DNA of 64,000 nt from Nymphaea colorata (Eukaryota; Streptophyta; Magnoliopsida; Nymphaeales; Nymphaeaceae): positions 15,649,151-15,713,150 of the forward strand of contig NC_045143.1 in assembly GCF_008831285.2 (NCBI RefSeq). Direction: 5' to 3'. The notes under the pieces were generated by a model that worked only from the letters and a program-made list of their open reading frames with translations, was not told where the DNA came from and did no database searches. The position numbers and the translations under genes were made by a program. Below, one piece after another: positions 1 to 12,244 of the stretch. Numbering within the stretch: the first letter of the stretch is position 1; each line of letters opens with the position of its first letter.

Positions 1-596
1 GTACACATGCATTCCCCACACCTGTACACAACCTTCGTTTGAAGCTAGGACAGGGAAATTACCTAGTATCGTTAGTGTATGATGTCTATCTGTCTATACA
101 ATGTATACATGTAGTTGGAGCCAGCTATTTTCACCTCTGTGCTCTGAATACTACAGCTTAAGGCAAAATTTAAGTTGTGATGCCCTTTTCTGGTGGCAGT
201 GAACTCTTGACCTTCTTCATCATATGAGATCATGGTGCAGCTTTTATGATCTGAAAACTTAAAGTAAATGCCAATAAGCTTATGTTCAAGAAAGTATTTT
301 GATACTTCAAATAAGAGTCTGCACGTTTAGATTATTTTACTTTTAGCCAGGCTTTTAGGTTCTATGTTTAGTTCTGATGTGTCGAGAGTTTTACTGTTTC
401 TTCTTGTGGAGGACCTTTGGGAACTTCTTTAGAACCATAGAGATTGAAAATTTACTTGATTTCTTAAAATTGCTTATTTAAAGGAGTTGAGAATGTCAGT
501 ACTAGTGTTGCCAATCTTCTTATAATGAAGTTCTGGTTTTCTTTGCTCTGTCTTCACTAAAGACCCCTTTCTTAGGGCAAACATTGTTTCTGTTTA
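1..596. repeat. Left arm of large inverted repeat
   Basis: This segment is the reverse complement of 2758-3352 with scattered substitutions and a few small indels. By eye the arms are roughly 93-95% identical. The arm starts at the window edge at a TG/AC-rich tract, so it may extend further left. No open frame is conserved across both arms, so I read it as non-coding DNA. The inner border is at the motif cttagggcaaacattgtt; beyond it the two sequences stop matching. Confidence 0.9.
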
Positions 597-2757
597 CACG
601 ATTGACTAATTAGTAATCATTCTCAGTGTAGATAAAACAGATATGTTTTTATTACTATTACTACTGCCCAAAAGTCCAGGGGAAAAGTGAAAAGCAGCAG
701 TCATCTGCAAGTAGTGCTACACTAATTCTACGCTTCTAGCTTTTTCACTTTCTTTGATCCATCATTCTTCAGTGGCAATGGCTTATTTGGACTTGCAAGC
801 GTGTCTTATGGGGGTACCAAATGAGGAATATTGAGAAACTTTCATTTTTAAAATGTCTTGTTTCTACAGATGGATGGTAGTGACTTCAAGATGCAAAGTC
901 GAAAAGGACTTCAAGTTGCTGTAATTGCTTTAGATCATGAAGCTGGTATATGGCTTGCCAGTTCCAAGTCCATTTTCTTCAAATAGTTATTAGATGCAAG
1001 CCATAAGTTATTAGATACTAATGGCATTTGAGATAGAGCTAATCTAAAATCTCAGTGGCATTAGTGGTACAAGCAAATGCTAATTTTTTGACAAAATGAA
1101 AATAAGAAAGAAAAAGGAAACAATGTCTAAGAAATTCTGATAAAATGCTGATGTTTGTGACAACTAGTGAGACGTTATACTTCAAAAAAATTCTTGGAGG
1201 CGTTTCATGAAGATGATTTGTTAATGACTAAAGCTTGGGCCTGAGCCACAAATAACCTGTTTGGATGGCACAAAGCTAGTTGTGAAACCAAAAGCTGGGT
1301 TTCGTGCCCCTTGGCTTTTTACATGAGACATGGACCCTTGGTTCTGGTAATGCAATCTATGCATCCGGTGTTATATTTTGTTTCCTAGTTATTTGGTAAT
1401 TACGTTCAAGTGTTGTTCATCAGTACTCAATTTGTATTTTATTCTTTTCATTTTAATAAATGTCTCCCTTTCCTTTCCTTTTGCCCTTTATTTACTGCAA
1501 GACTGGTCCCAACGGTCTAGAGAATGGCCAGGTAAATTAGAAAGAAATGTTTCAAATCTAATCTTGCAAACCCTGTTTCTATTACGAACTGTATTTCTAA
1601 AAATGGCTGATCTGTGGAGGTGAAGAGGCACGTGATACGTCAGCAAGAGCAATTCCAATTTCGGCGTTGTCAGTCATCACCTAGGAGTAGTAAACCACCT
1701 TCTATTCTAAGCAATCTAGGATTCAATAACCACAATCGCCAAATAAAAAGGCTAAGTATTATTTGTTAAACGCATAAGGATGTGTTTGATTGTCTGGATA
1801 CGAAGTCCGGGATGGGCAGGTGTCTAACCTGTGCAACACCTACTCAAACACAAATAAAAAAAAATTCTTGGATGTCAGATATTTTAGAGTTTTTCCTGGA
1901 TCTTCAGTCACATTTGGATGGATTTTACTGAAAATCGATTACACTTGGAATGATTATGCAGGCAATGAAACAGGCCATAAAGGAACTGAGACTGGGTGCT
2001 AACTGGACCCCTCCTTACTCCAATTAGATCAACATCCACATCATTGCATGCCCATCTTGTCCTGAAGGACATCATTTTCCATCATGCACTAAAAAAGCTT
2101 GAAGTCCACGACAAGGCAATGCCGTTCTCCCTTCTGTAGGAAAGACAACTTTCTCAGGCATGGCTACTTTTCCCATTAAAGCACCATAAGAAACATGGAC
2201 AGCTAAAGTTGGTCTAGCCTCATATGAGTTGCACAATGCTACTACCATGAGGATCCAAGGCCTTCTTTGTGCAGTTCCATCTTATAAGAATCATTGCCCA
2301 CTTCCGACAGTCAAAACTTCAGAGTTGTTGGTTTCACACAGTACAGATCGACTTAGATATCTGGTGAAATAGCAATTCAACTAACTGCTTTCAGCCTGTC
2401 ATCTGACTAGTAAGCGGGGTTGCAGCAGAAAAAAAAAAAAACAAAAAAACAAAACCAAAAGAATCCACAAACGAATGAACTCGTCTAATGATTGGTTGTA
2501 GTTCCTCAATTGAACACAGGCTGCAGGCATTAGCGGAGCCAAAAATTTTTTTTGGTAAGAGCACTCATTCAACACCTTTAATTTTTTTGAGGTATTTACA
2601 TGTATAATAATCAAATATATCAAAACATTAATATATATATTAAACTAATTTTTTTGAGGCTGTGCCCACATCAGCCTACGCTACTACCTGCAGGTTGCAA
2701 AATGGGTGAATTGGACGTTTCTTTGTTCAGCTGAATCACTTGTGAATTAGCTAAGAA
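597..2757. other. Spacer between the inverted arms; no confident gene
   Basis: This 2.16 kb holds no confident gene. Two stretches look weakly exon-like. At about 868-985 on the plus strand an open frame follows a ttctacag acceptor-like site and reads MDGSDFKMQSRKGLQ. At about 2065-2290 on the minus strand an open frame includes MPEKVVFPTEGRTALPCRG. I recognise neither, and neither has a start plus splice donor that I can defend. The remainder is AT-rich intergenic sequence. Confidence 0.5.
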
Positions 2758-3345
2758 TAAACAGGAACAATGTTTGCCCTAAGAAAGGGGTCTTTAGTGA
2801 AGACAGAACAAAGAAAACTAGAACTTCATTATAAGAAGACTGGCAACACTAGTACTGACATTCTCAACTCCTTCAAATAAGCAATTTTAAGAAATCAAGT
2901 AAATTTTCAATCTCTATGGTTCTAAAGAAGTTGCCAAAGGTCCTCCACAAGAAGAAACAGTAAAACTCTCGACACATCAGAACTAAACATAGAACCTAAA
3001 AGCCTAAAAGTAAAATAATCTAAATGTGCAGACTCTTATTTGAAGTACCAAAATACTTTCTTGAACATAAGCTTATTGGTATTTACTTTGTGCAAGTTTT
3101 CAGATCATAAAAGTTGCACCTTGATCTCATATGATGAAGAAGGTCAAGAGCTCACTGCCACCAGAAAAGGGCACCACAACTTGAAATTTTGCCCTAAGCT
3201 GTAGTATTCAGAGCACAGAGGTGAAAATAGCTGGCTCCAGCTACATGTATACATTGTATGGACAGGTAGACATCATACACTAATGATACTAGGTAATTTC
3301 CCTGTCCTAGCTTCAAACGAAGATTGTGTACAGGTGTGGGGAATG

Positions 3346-3352
<7 letters not shown>
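2758..3352. repeat. Right arm of large inverted repeat
   Basis: Reverse-complement partner of 1-596. It ends in a (TG)n(GA)n microsatellite, which corresponds to the AC-rich start of the window. A transcript through both arms and the 2.16 kb loop would fold into a long imperfect hairpin. Confidence 0.9.
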
Positions 3353-3382
<30 letters not shown>

Positions 3383-3388
3383 GGGAGA
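3345..3388. repeat. (TG)n(GA)n compound microsatellite
   Basis: A run of TG dinucleotides changes directly into GA dinucleotides. It marks the outer border of the right inverted arm. The Arg-Glu and Leu-Ser repeats that appear in frames across it are translation artefacts. Confidence 0.95.
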
Positions 3389-3875
3389 CAGAATGGAAGG
3401 AGGATTTGGTGAACTCGATTTTGCCATTGGCGAACTTGTTGAGGAATTGGGGCGGACGAAAGCAAGGGTGCTCTTATTCTCCATGACATTTATGATTTGC
3501 TAAAGAAAACAAGAGAGATTGTAGCGTGGGAAGGCTGCTGTTGCTGAGCTCGTTCTTGAAGTGCGTGAGGGGGCTCTCTCGAATGCAGCTATTGAACCCA
3601 AAAAGGAGAAGAACGGGTAAAAAGAGAAGGGGAGTTCCGAGACAGTTGCAGTAAAGGGTACCGGCGTAGTTTCCGCATTTTTTTAGTTTGATTTTTCTTT
3701 TTTCCATTTCTGATTTGAGAATTTTGCAGTTCTGAAGCTTTAGAAGGAGTTCAGCATTTGTTCTTTTAGATCCTTAGCCGGTTATTAGTTCTTGGCGATT
3801 TTTTTCATCTTTTGAATTGTTTCCTAAGTTGACGTCCTGTTTCTGGATCGTGCTGATTTATAAGTCTTATTTGAT

Positions 3876-3941
3876 TCTACAATATTTGCCGAAATGGTTG
3901 AGGCATTGTCTACAATATTTGCCGAAATGGTTGAGGCATTG
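3876..3941. repeat. 33-bp tandem duplication
   Basis: The unit tctacaatatttgccgaaat plus 13 further bases occurs twice back to back with no mismatch. It looks like a recent slippage or local duplication event in intergenic DNA. Confidence 0.95.
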
Positions 3942-4000
3942 TCGATATTTTGGTCTACTTAAGTTTTTGATTTATAGCTCTTATGAGTTCTATTCTTGTA

Positions 4001-4168
4001 TGTTATTTATTATTGTTGTTTTTCACTTTGGCATTATTTTTATGGATATTATATGTTAGTCATTTTCTGCCTTGATGCGTTGTATGTTATTTATTATTGT
4101 TGTTTTTCACTTTGACGTTAGTTTGGTTGATATTATATGTTTAGTCATTTTTTGCCTTGATGCTTACG
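4001..4168. repeat. 84-bp tandem duplication
   Basis: Two adjacent ~84-bp copies begin with tgttatttattattgttg and end near the phrase tgccttgatgc. They differ by several substitutions and one or two single-base indels, so this duplication is older than the neighbouring 33-bp one. Confidence 0.85.
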
Positions 4169-4665
4169 CACCATTACGCATCGCTAGCGTCGTTTTACAG
4201 ACTTAGCGCGTCGCTTCGCATCAACGCAACGCACTTAACAATATTAATTCTGGATCCTAACAACAGTGATTGGATTTACTTACTATTGAGTTTTATATCT
4301 CAGTTGAGATACATCCCATTCGAAACAGCTCGGTCCGAGTGTAGAGGCATGTAAAGACAGTCTGTTTTTGAAGTTTTGAAATACTTGGTCTTGGTTGATT
4401 TTGCTTAAAGCTAGTTCGCATTCCTAATGGTAACATGATAACTTGCCGGATTAACAAGGATTGTCATCTTCTGAATTCATCACAGTGGTAGAGCTACAAA
4501 TTTTGGCCTGGAGGGGCAGTAAACCAAATTTAAAATCACAGCAGGAGAATATGTTTTTAGCGACGGTAAAAACCATGCTAAAAACATTTAGCAACAGTTC
4601 AAAACCATGCTTATTAGCTCTTAGCCAGTCTTTTTTTTAGAAACAGCTTTGCTATACCTTATGGC

Positions 4666-4731
<66 letters not shown>

Positions 4732-6293
4732 ACACATATATACTGCGCACAATCCATAGAAGCCTAAAAGATTGACAACATACATGAAAATGCTCTATGA
4801 GAAATGGTCTTCTCTCAAAGAAATCATCCATCCGTGGTAAGTAACGTTGCATGTCGACATCCAAAGGGATCACATTGCGTCATACCTCTCCACTTTTGCT
4901 AAAAGAGCTCTATCACCAAATGGGCAGTGCTTGATCTACAAACATGTATATATCTGATTATAAAAGAACATAAAAATGACTGGTGCCAACAGTTCATCAC
5001 TGGTGCAAAGAATATAGGAGTATCTGCAAGTGAACCTTTCCAAAGGCTGGCTAATGTAATGGTGCTCTTCTAGTGGACTGATTAGTTCATTATTAATTAG
5101 TCCATGGAGAGGGGAAGGTTATAAACAAAGAAAAAACTTTTGAGAAATCAGCAAACAAGGATATTGGACATAAAATGAAATAAAATAAGGTAAGAGTTAA
5201 CTTATGAATTCATGGATATGTGGGCAAAACAAAACTTTAGAACTGCCATAGATCATCATAGTCGCGTGCCTGAAATACTAGCTTCCTTCTTCAAATTTCC
5301 AGTGGTTCATGATATTTTATGGCCCTGCATATTCAAATTCTCTATTTATACAAGTGTTCTTTTAAGAGATGAAATCAAACAGCTCAAATCACAGAAAAGC
5401 TGAATAAAAACGCAAGCTATTTAACCAAAGTAGTTTGATATTTAATATATGTTTCGAATAAAAAGACATTTGAAGGTTACAAATATAGCCACATGTAGGG
5501 AAGGAAATTATGTGTGGATCCTTTTATCTGGTATCTAAGTGTGGTATTAACATATGTCACACACACACATACACACGCACACACACACACGTGCACGCAT
5601 GCACATAGTTGGCCTCTTAACTTTGAGACAGAACTGGATTGGATTTCATGCAGCCAATATAGACACTAGGTTTTGAGCTGTAATGTGCCAATGTGGTCAC
5701 GAGCATACCTACAAAGCTAACTAAGGAGTCATTACAAACTGTATCAAGGGACATGGGGAACTTCATTAGTGGATGTCTTCCCATATTGCCTCTCTAAGAG
5801 AATCTTTGACCAGATTTTATAGACTCTTCAGTTTACCATTCCAATTGAAAATCCAGAACCATACTTAAACATGACGTGTTTATGGAACTGGCAAACATGA
5901 CCACGGTATACTTTCCATCTCTTGCAGATGGCTGGTTGGTCGTCTGAGTATATCCCCTCTTTGGTCAGAATTCTTAATCAAATATCTATAACAACTACCT
6001 ATTGGCATCCTCCAACAATCTACAATAACTGCAGCATTAAAGAAATATTATCTTCCTAGCTCGGCCGATTCTGATCTGTCACTCTGTTGAGCAAAGAATG
6101 GTTTTGCTTGGCATCATAAGCATATGCTCGGACTTGAAGAAGAGGCATTAGTATGTACTTGCATTGCTTTCCCAGGATGTTGGAGCCCTTGCAGAGCTTG
6201 CCTGACTCAGCCCTCTCAGCTCCATTTGATGGTGATTACTTTTTTGTTATGAGCAGCAGCTAAGAGCAGCATAGCTCTGTCGGGAACTTCTCC
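4169..6293. other. Intergenic, microsatellites only
   Basis: I see no gene here. It contains a (CT)n(TA)n(CA)n compound microsatellite at about 4666-4742 and an imperfect (CA)n tract at about 5557-5605. Short frames across these tracts are low-complexity artefacts. Confidence 0.6.
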
Positions 6294-6649
6294 GTCATGA
6301 GTTATTCCTACAATTCAGACAGCTTCCAGAGGTCACCACCGAGTATAAAGAGACATTATAGGGTCATTTTGTAGGGAATCCATTTTCACGTTATGCTGAT
6401 GTCGGTTGTAGTACTGGTACGAGACACAGATTGCAGGAGCTAGAGACAGTTCTGATGGGCCCTGAAGCGGATCAAGATGGCCATTGGAGGGGTGTTGATT
6501 GTGAGCAGAAGATTCCTGACAAGTCAAAGGGAACAAGGGAATATCTTGAGGGGAAATTTAAGTATGGTTCACCAAAGATTGGTCCAGAGGCTTCTACCAA
6601 GAAAAAATATACAGGAATAGACCAAGTGGAGGAGCTAAACTTTGTCTAG
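6294..6649 (+). pseudogene. Decayed GRAS-family (PAT1/SCL-like) fragment
   Basis: Two short frames on the plus strand recall the N-terminal part of PAT1-subgroup GRAS transcription factors. The first, near 6298, reads MSYSYNSDSFQRSPPS and soon hits a stop. The second starts near 6380 and contains RHRLQELETVLMGPEAD, close to the ...KLxELExxLxGPD linker found just before the GRAS domain in that subgroup. At least one frameshift separates them, and no GRAS domain follows. I infer a gene fragment or dead gene. The match rests on a short motif, so chance or a captured fragment is possible. Confidence 0.35.
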
Positions 6650-8922
6650 GATCCACATTTGCATGAGAAACTGCAAGGGGTTGTTAGGCAGTCGCTGATA
6701 GTTGACACGGAAACCTAGAATGCATATATACATGCTAATTTATATAAATAAAAGGTGAAGCATATGGAAAGCAAAATAAAATTTCTTTTGCTCAAGCAGA
6801 AATTTACTAATCTGTGTGTAAATTTAACAGTGTAAATTCAGCCTTCTAATCACTGGAGGAATTTCAAGCTTTTAGCCTTTTTGTCAAGCTCAAGTCGAAA
6901 TTCCTACATCCACCATAATAGGAAATCTGGGCTTGACCTTGCTCGGTCCATGAAGAACGGTGTAGAGAGAGAGAGAGAGATAGAGAGAGAGAGATGATAA
7001 AATGACAATACATTATAAAATTTGAGGATAAAAAGTTCTCTAGCTACAAAAACAAACTGCAAAAAGAAAAATGGAAAAATCAAATATGCAAGACAACTGC
7101 ATAGTAAAACAAAATAAGAGGGGTGAGAAGAGAGTGGATAGATGGAGTGACACAACAGCGCCATATATGAATAGTAAAATGGACATCCCTGCACGAGATG
7201 AGCCACAGCCTCCAGAAAGAGAGAAAAAGAGGGCTTTATTTCGTTACATGGTATTCCCCACAATATAAATATATGAGATATAGACTGTATAGGTTCTAAA
7301 AATAGGAAAAGCGAAATAGGTGAACAAAGAATCTGAACAAGAGGGAGAGGGAGACCTTGAAGAGCGATGATGGTACGATGACAGAAGAGTCAAGGCTTGA
7401 GGGCTCTATTATGAAAGAAAATTATGGGGGATCACTACCTTCCTCCCTCGATGATCAGCAGCTCCAAGAGAGTATCAGCTTTGGTAAAGCGGTGTTTTCT
7501 ACCAGCACGCGTGGCATGGGGGAATCAAATGCAGGCAAACTATTGGGATTTTTTTTGAGATTGGATGCAGTTACTAATTGATGATCTGCTCTATCAAAGT
7601 TTTATTTTCCCATCATGTATCTTAAGTTTTTGGCCTATCGATTTGACTCCTTTGCTTCTCGTCAATGAAAGTTTTATTTTTTCAAAATGTATCTTAATTT
7701 TTAACCTATTTCATTTAACCTCTCATCAAAAAGACTGAAGGAGTCGAAGGCTTTCCCTCCCTCACCGTCCTTCCGTTAACGCAAACATTTCTCGGCCCTG
7801 GAACAGAAGTGAACAAATTTAATCGCTTCAGCAGGTGATCATGGAAGGAAAATCCACCCGCTCGGGTGTCACTTCCCCTGCACAGAGGAGAAGCTGCAAG
7901 GGAAGGGTTTTTACGGGAGATCACAGCTTTACGTGGGTAGATGAAAAATGAAGAGAGAGCAATTTTTTTTTTTTTATTCCAGACCTGTTCACCGCTTCGA
8001 CTCGTTGGAGTGGCTCAACCAGTTTCTTTATTTGTAGCAATGGTTCTTGAGTGACTCCTACTACCTCAATATGTTGTACTGAATCTACAATTTTTTAGGC
8101 CATTTGGCATTAGGAACTTACACTGTCAGATCCGTGGAATATTAGTTTCTAGTATTTGTTGATTACTAGACAAATCTGTAAAACTCTCACTAAAGTTCTT
8201 GCTGCCAAACGACTTTATTGAATACTAATATACTATATATATAAATTAATATCAAATAGTTAACAGAATTAACATGTAAATAAATTTTTTTGGACCATGC
8301 CCACACAAGCGCGCATATAGCGTTTTATATGATAAGGAACATTGAAATAGCCTAAAAATTAGGCTAAAGGAAACAAAGTTAACAAACGAGTCCAACCATC
8401 GATACCTTTGTTGCTTAAAGCTTATCAATGGGGATTTTTGTCCTTTATTCTAGTAGGCGTGTTTAGGTGACACCTTCATAGAAATTTGGAAAAAAATTGG
8501 TTTTGTCAACAAAAATAAAATTTTAATCTTTTTTTCAAAAAATTGGTTAATTTGTGTGTTTGGATGGCACACCTAAAACTTTTTTTTTTAAAAATTAATG
8601 AATAACCTAAGAAGTTGGGGGGAGGGGGCGCGGTGTGGGACCAAGTTACTTAATTCATTTTGAAAACCTACATCCAAATACTAAAAGAAAACTGTATTGG
8701 AGGCAAAAAACAGTTTTGCATCCAAAAATCTGTTTTGAAGTATCATCCAAACATTGCTTTCGATTCATTGATATACTTGATTTGAGTGCTTGTTGCTTCC
8801 ACCCATTGGTATTTGCTTTAATCCCATGAAGTGCTCACAATCGTGTATATGAACCCATTGTCAGAGTCATTATCTATTCATTGCATATTTTATTACAATA
8901 ATAATTCCCTTCCCCTTGAATG

Positions 8923-8925
<3 letters not shown>
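6650..8925. other. Intergenic, no confident gene
   Basis: AT-rich DNA with a GA microsatellite at about 6964-6994. At 8455-8760 there are sequences of the gtttggatggcac / catccaaac kind that often mark decayed MITEs. No frame shows a recognisable domain. Confidence 0.5.
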
Positions 8926-8973
<48 letters not shown>

Positions 8974-8982
8974 ATATATAGA
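8926..8982. repeat. (TA)n(TG)n(TATG)n microsatellite
   Basis: An alternating TA, TG and TATG tract. Its right end, tatgtatgtatatatatag, is followed by gaaaaattaaattgtg. Exactly the same junction recurs at about 9625-9658. Confidence 0.9.
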
Positions 8983-9460
8983 AAAATTAAATTGTGTTTG
9001 AGCAGTTTGTCCTATATTTCAACCACAATAAAAGACATCTTCAACATATTTGCCGTTGGAATTAATCTTTCCCACTTCCACTTCCTGCTTCAGGTTTAGA
9101 TTCCCAGACACTTCCCCCTTGTCGGCCTTTCTCTCATGTGGCCTCTCCCATCGCTCCTTTTCCCCGCATTCCCATTAGCATCACCAAGTCCTCATGAAGT
9201 TGATAATTTTGAGACGCGTGAACGGATTATGATCACAAAAATGAACGCTATATAAGCCATTTCGCAGTGTCTTTGCACTGAACCCGCGTTTACTAACTTC
9301 CCTCATACCATTATCTTCCGATCTCATCCCCATCCATGAAATAACAGCCTCAGTTTTTAGGAAAAGCTCAAGAATTTTCTGTGACATCCCAGTTTCCTGA
9401 ATGAACTGCATTTCCGTAAGCCAATTGACCTGCGGTAGCATGTGAGGAGGCACTATACTA
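8983..9460. mobile_element. Candidate Micron-like segment between TA tracts (copy 1)
   Basis: About 480 bp of unique sequence lies between a TA-rich microsatellite on the left and a long (AT)n tract on the right. It begins gaaaaattaaattgtg, the same 16 bases that begin the segment at 9645, and ends actatactag just before the right-hand tract. Rice Micron MITEs are known to lie within (TA)n microsatellites; assignment to such a group is inference from architecture. No transposase is present. Confidence 0.35.
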
Positions 9461-9644
<184 letters not shown>

Positions 9645-9848
9645 AAAAATTAAATTGTGACTCTAGCTTTTTAGAGTCACCAATTGCGCTGCCCGATCTA
9701 ACATGATAGATGGTTAAGAGAAAAAGGTGATTGACATTTTCGTCATCTAATATTAGTTTACACTTTTTTCTCCTGTCTTTCTCTCAACCATCTATTTGCT
9801 TGAGAAGGACGGCCTTGGTAGATGGCTGGGCGACTCTAGATAACTACA

Positions 9849-9850
<2 letters not shown>
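9645..9850. mobile_element. ~200-bp MITE-like element inside (TA)n (copy 2)
   Basis: A short non-coding segment bordered on both sides by (TA)n. After the shared gaaaaattaaattgtg start it has imperfect subterminal inverted repeats: ttagagtcaccaa on the left against the reverse complement of the right end, ctagagtcgccca. Further in, atagatggttaagagaaa pairs with atagatggttgagagaaa. This is the structure of a small non-autonomous DNA transposon sitting in a microsatellite. Confidence 0.5.

Positions 9851-9927
<77 letters not shown>
9851..9927. repeat. (AT)n microsatellite
   Basis: A nearly pure AT tract of about 77 bp directly right of the MITE-like segment. Confidence 0.97.
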
Positions 9928-9929
<2 letters not shown>

Positions 9930-11275
9930 CCTCATTAACAATTATGCTTCATGGCTTTATTTTTTGTTTCTACTACTAATTTATGTTCCCTGGGATTGGG
10001 CATGCATCTAGTTAGATGACTTTGCTTCTTTGTTGTCATTTACATTCTTGGTAGCCTCATTGCTTCATTATTATTTACATTTATTAGATTAGTTTGCCTT
10101 CTCTTAATGGGCAACTTATCTTCCCACTAAACAATGAATTAGGCATTCGGATCCTGCCTTAATTTGTGAACTTGACCAGATCAAGTTCAATATTTGTTCT
10201 CCTTGATTTCTTAATTATTAAGCCATCGCCTAGGCATGAATCCACACCCCTCGCCTAAGTGATGGACTTAGGCGACAAGTGTTAGATTGACGCCTAGGTG
10301 ACAGTGGGAAAAGGGCCCATCAGCAAGAGCTGGTTCCTAATGGCAGCATATCGCTGAGGCCCATTACAAATTGAAGAAAAGAGGCATACAAACATCAGCA
10401 CTGTGCAGACTAAAGAAATGTGCAGCGGAGGAAAAGACATCCATTCCTGCAGCTCAGACTCATGAAGGAACTAAGAATCACTAAACAGAGAAAAATGGAA
10501 GACCTCGAAGCAAAATTCTAGTATTGCCAGAAGCTAGGACATGCCAAGTGTTCCTTTCTTATTGGTTTTCCTAAAAGGTCTAGTTCTTCTAGTGATTTAA
10601 CAAGGCTGAAGTCAAATGCTATGGGGTTCTCTACTGTCGACGTCCAATGCCCAATGTTTCATTATGAAAAACTCTACCTGAGGTGCCAATGGGGTTGATT
10701 AATCTTTCAGGTTAGCACCTTCATGTTTTTTTCTTATATCGCTTCTAACCAATCCTGCAATTTAGTGATTAACTCATGAGCTATATTTTTTATCAATAAA
10801 AAGTATAATTAAATTTATTATAGGTACCTGCAATCTGGTGAATTCTTTTTCTTTAGACAATCACTCCATTGTTCAAGGACTACTCCTTTGGGATCCATTT
10901 CAGCAATGTTCACATAGTGATATTCATCTTTTTCGAACCGATCACAATATTTGTTCTTCAGTTCAAATTTGTTTCTTCTTCAGCTATCATCAACTTTAAC
11001 GTGACCCACCCCTCCATACTTCTCTGTAAGTCAAATTTTGCCCACAAGATAAGTCGTGCTATGTTACATCATATACACATACACAGCTAAATTTTCAAAA
11101 ATTGTAGATTGTATTTATGCCCACAAATTATCCTTACTGCATTTTCTTATATTGGACTTATCTATTTGCAACCCTATGTAGATGTGTGCATCCACATCAA
11201 GCCTCATAATTTTGGGAAGTACCATGTTGTACCAAGCATATATTCATGTCACGTAACAATTTCCCTTACCATATA
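9928..11275. other. Intergenic, possible retroelement debris
   Basis: No gene is supported. Around 10207-10295 the motif gcctaggc/cgcctaagt recurs in both orientations. Near 10520-10560 the translation YCQKLGHAKC resembles the second half of a CCHC gag knuckle, but the first cysteine is missing and stops surround it. Confidence 0.4.
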
Positions 11276-11284
11276 CTTGACTAT

Positions 11285-12235
11285 GTAACAAGGGTACATT
11301 ATTTCTAGTGAAGTACACGTACCGGTCAGGTGTGACACTGGTACGGGTATGGGTACGCCCTCGGACACGGCTAGGGTATAGGTCAACACGTACTGGTAAA
11401 GTCAACGTACCTGGGTTCATATCCATCCAAAAATAGACTCGGTCAATGCTGACTGAGTCCATTTCTGTCCAAAACTTAGGTTTTTTTTTTGTTTTCATAT
11501 TTCCTTTCAAAAATGCAGAACTTGACAAAATTATGGGCTCTGTTTGGCTCTTCCGTCGAACGTCCTGTGACCTCCGGCGGTGTCCAGCAACCTTCGGCGA
11601 CCTCCAGTGACCTTCAGCAACCTCTAGCGACTGCTGGCGACCTTTGACAACCTTCTTGCATGAACTATTTTTTCTTTTTACTGTTGTTCTTAGTAGTCTG
11701 TTGTTTTTCTTCTTTTACTGGTTTGTCATTTTTTAATCTTCTTTTTCATCTTCAAAAATCATATTGTCTGCGCTTTCTCTTTTACATTTATATGCAACCA
11801 TGCTCCACAATGCTGAGACATTCCAATATTTTCTGTATTTGGTGCCTAAATCCAGCATTTTCTGTAATTGAGCCATTCTAGTTCAAAATTTAGCTCTTAG
11901 ATTCAAGTTCCACAATGTTGAGCCATTGTTTGGATGTGAAAATTCAACTAATGTTTATATTTGACTATCTAGGGAGCTGTTTGGTTGTCTATATGTTTAA
12001 AATTTTTCATAGGTTTCTTAAAAGCACTGCTGCAAGATCGTTGATATATAATTTTCTATGTTGTTTATTTATTTATGTTGATATATATTTTCTAAGTATT
12101 TATTCTATATATATATATATATGTATGTACATATATATAATATATATAAGTTTTTTGAAAATGATCCCTACCTGTACCCGCACTAGTACTAGTACATGCA
12201 TCGACACCTATACCCATACCTGTGTGACATAGATG
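11285..12235. mobile_element. Candidate DNA element with 9-bp target duplication
   Basis: The nonamer cttgactat occurs at 11276-11284 and again at 12236-12244, bracketing about 950 bp. Near each end are related sequences in opposite orientation: tggtacgggtatgggtac near 11340, and the reverse complement of tacccatacctgtgtgaca near 12210. Nine-base target duplications are typical of Mutator-like elements. The terminal repeats are weak and no transposase is visible, so this is a tentative call. Confidence 0.3.
11560..11662. repeat. Short-period GC-rich minisatellite
   Basis: A degenerate ~12-bp unit of the form (g/a)accttc(a/g)gcg is repeated about eight times. It stands out by base composition from its AT-rich surroundings and lies inside the candidate 9-bp-TSD element. 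Confidence 0.7.
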
Positions 12236-12244
12236 CTTGACTAT

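Noticed and set aside
10520-10560. YCQKLGHAKC as a gag zinc knuckle
   Set aside because: The first cysteine is missing, stops lie on both sides, and no neighbouring gag or protease motif supports it.
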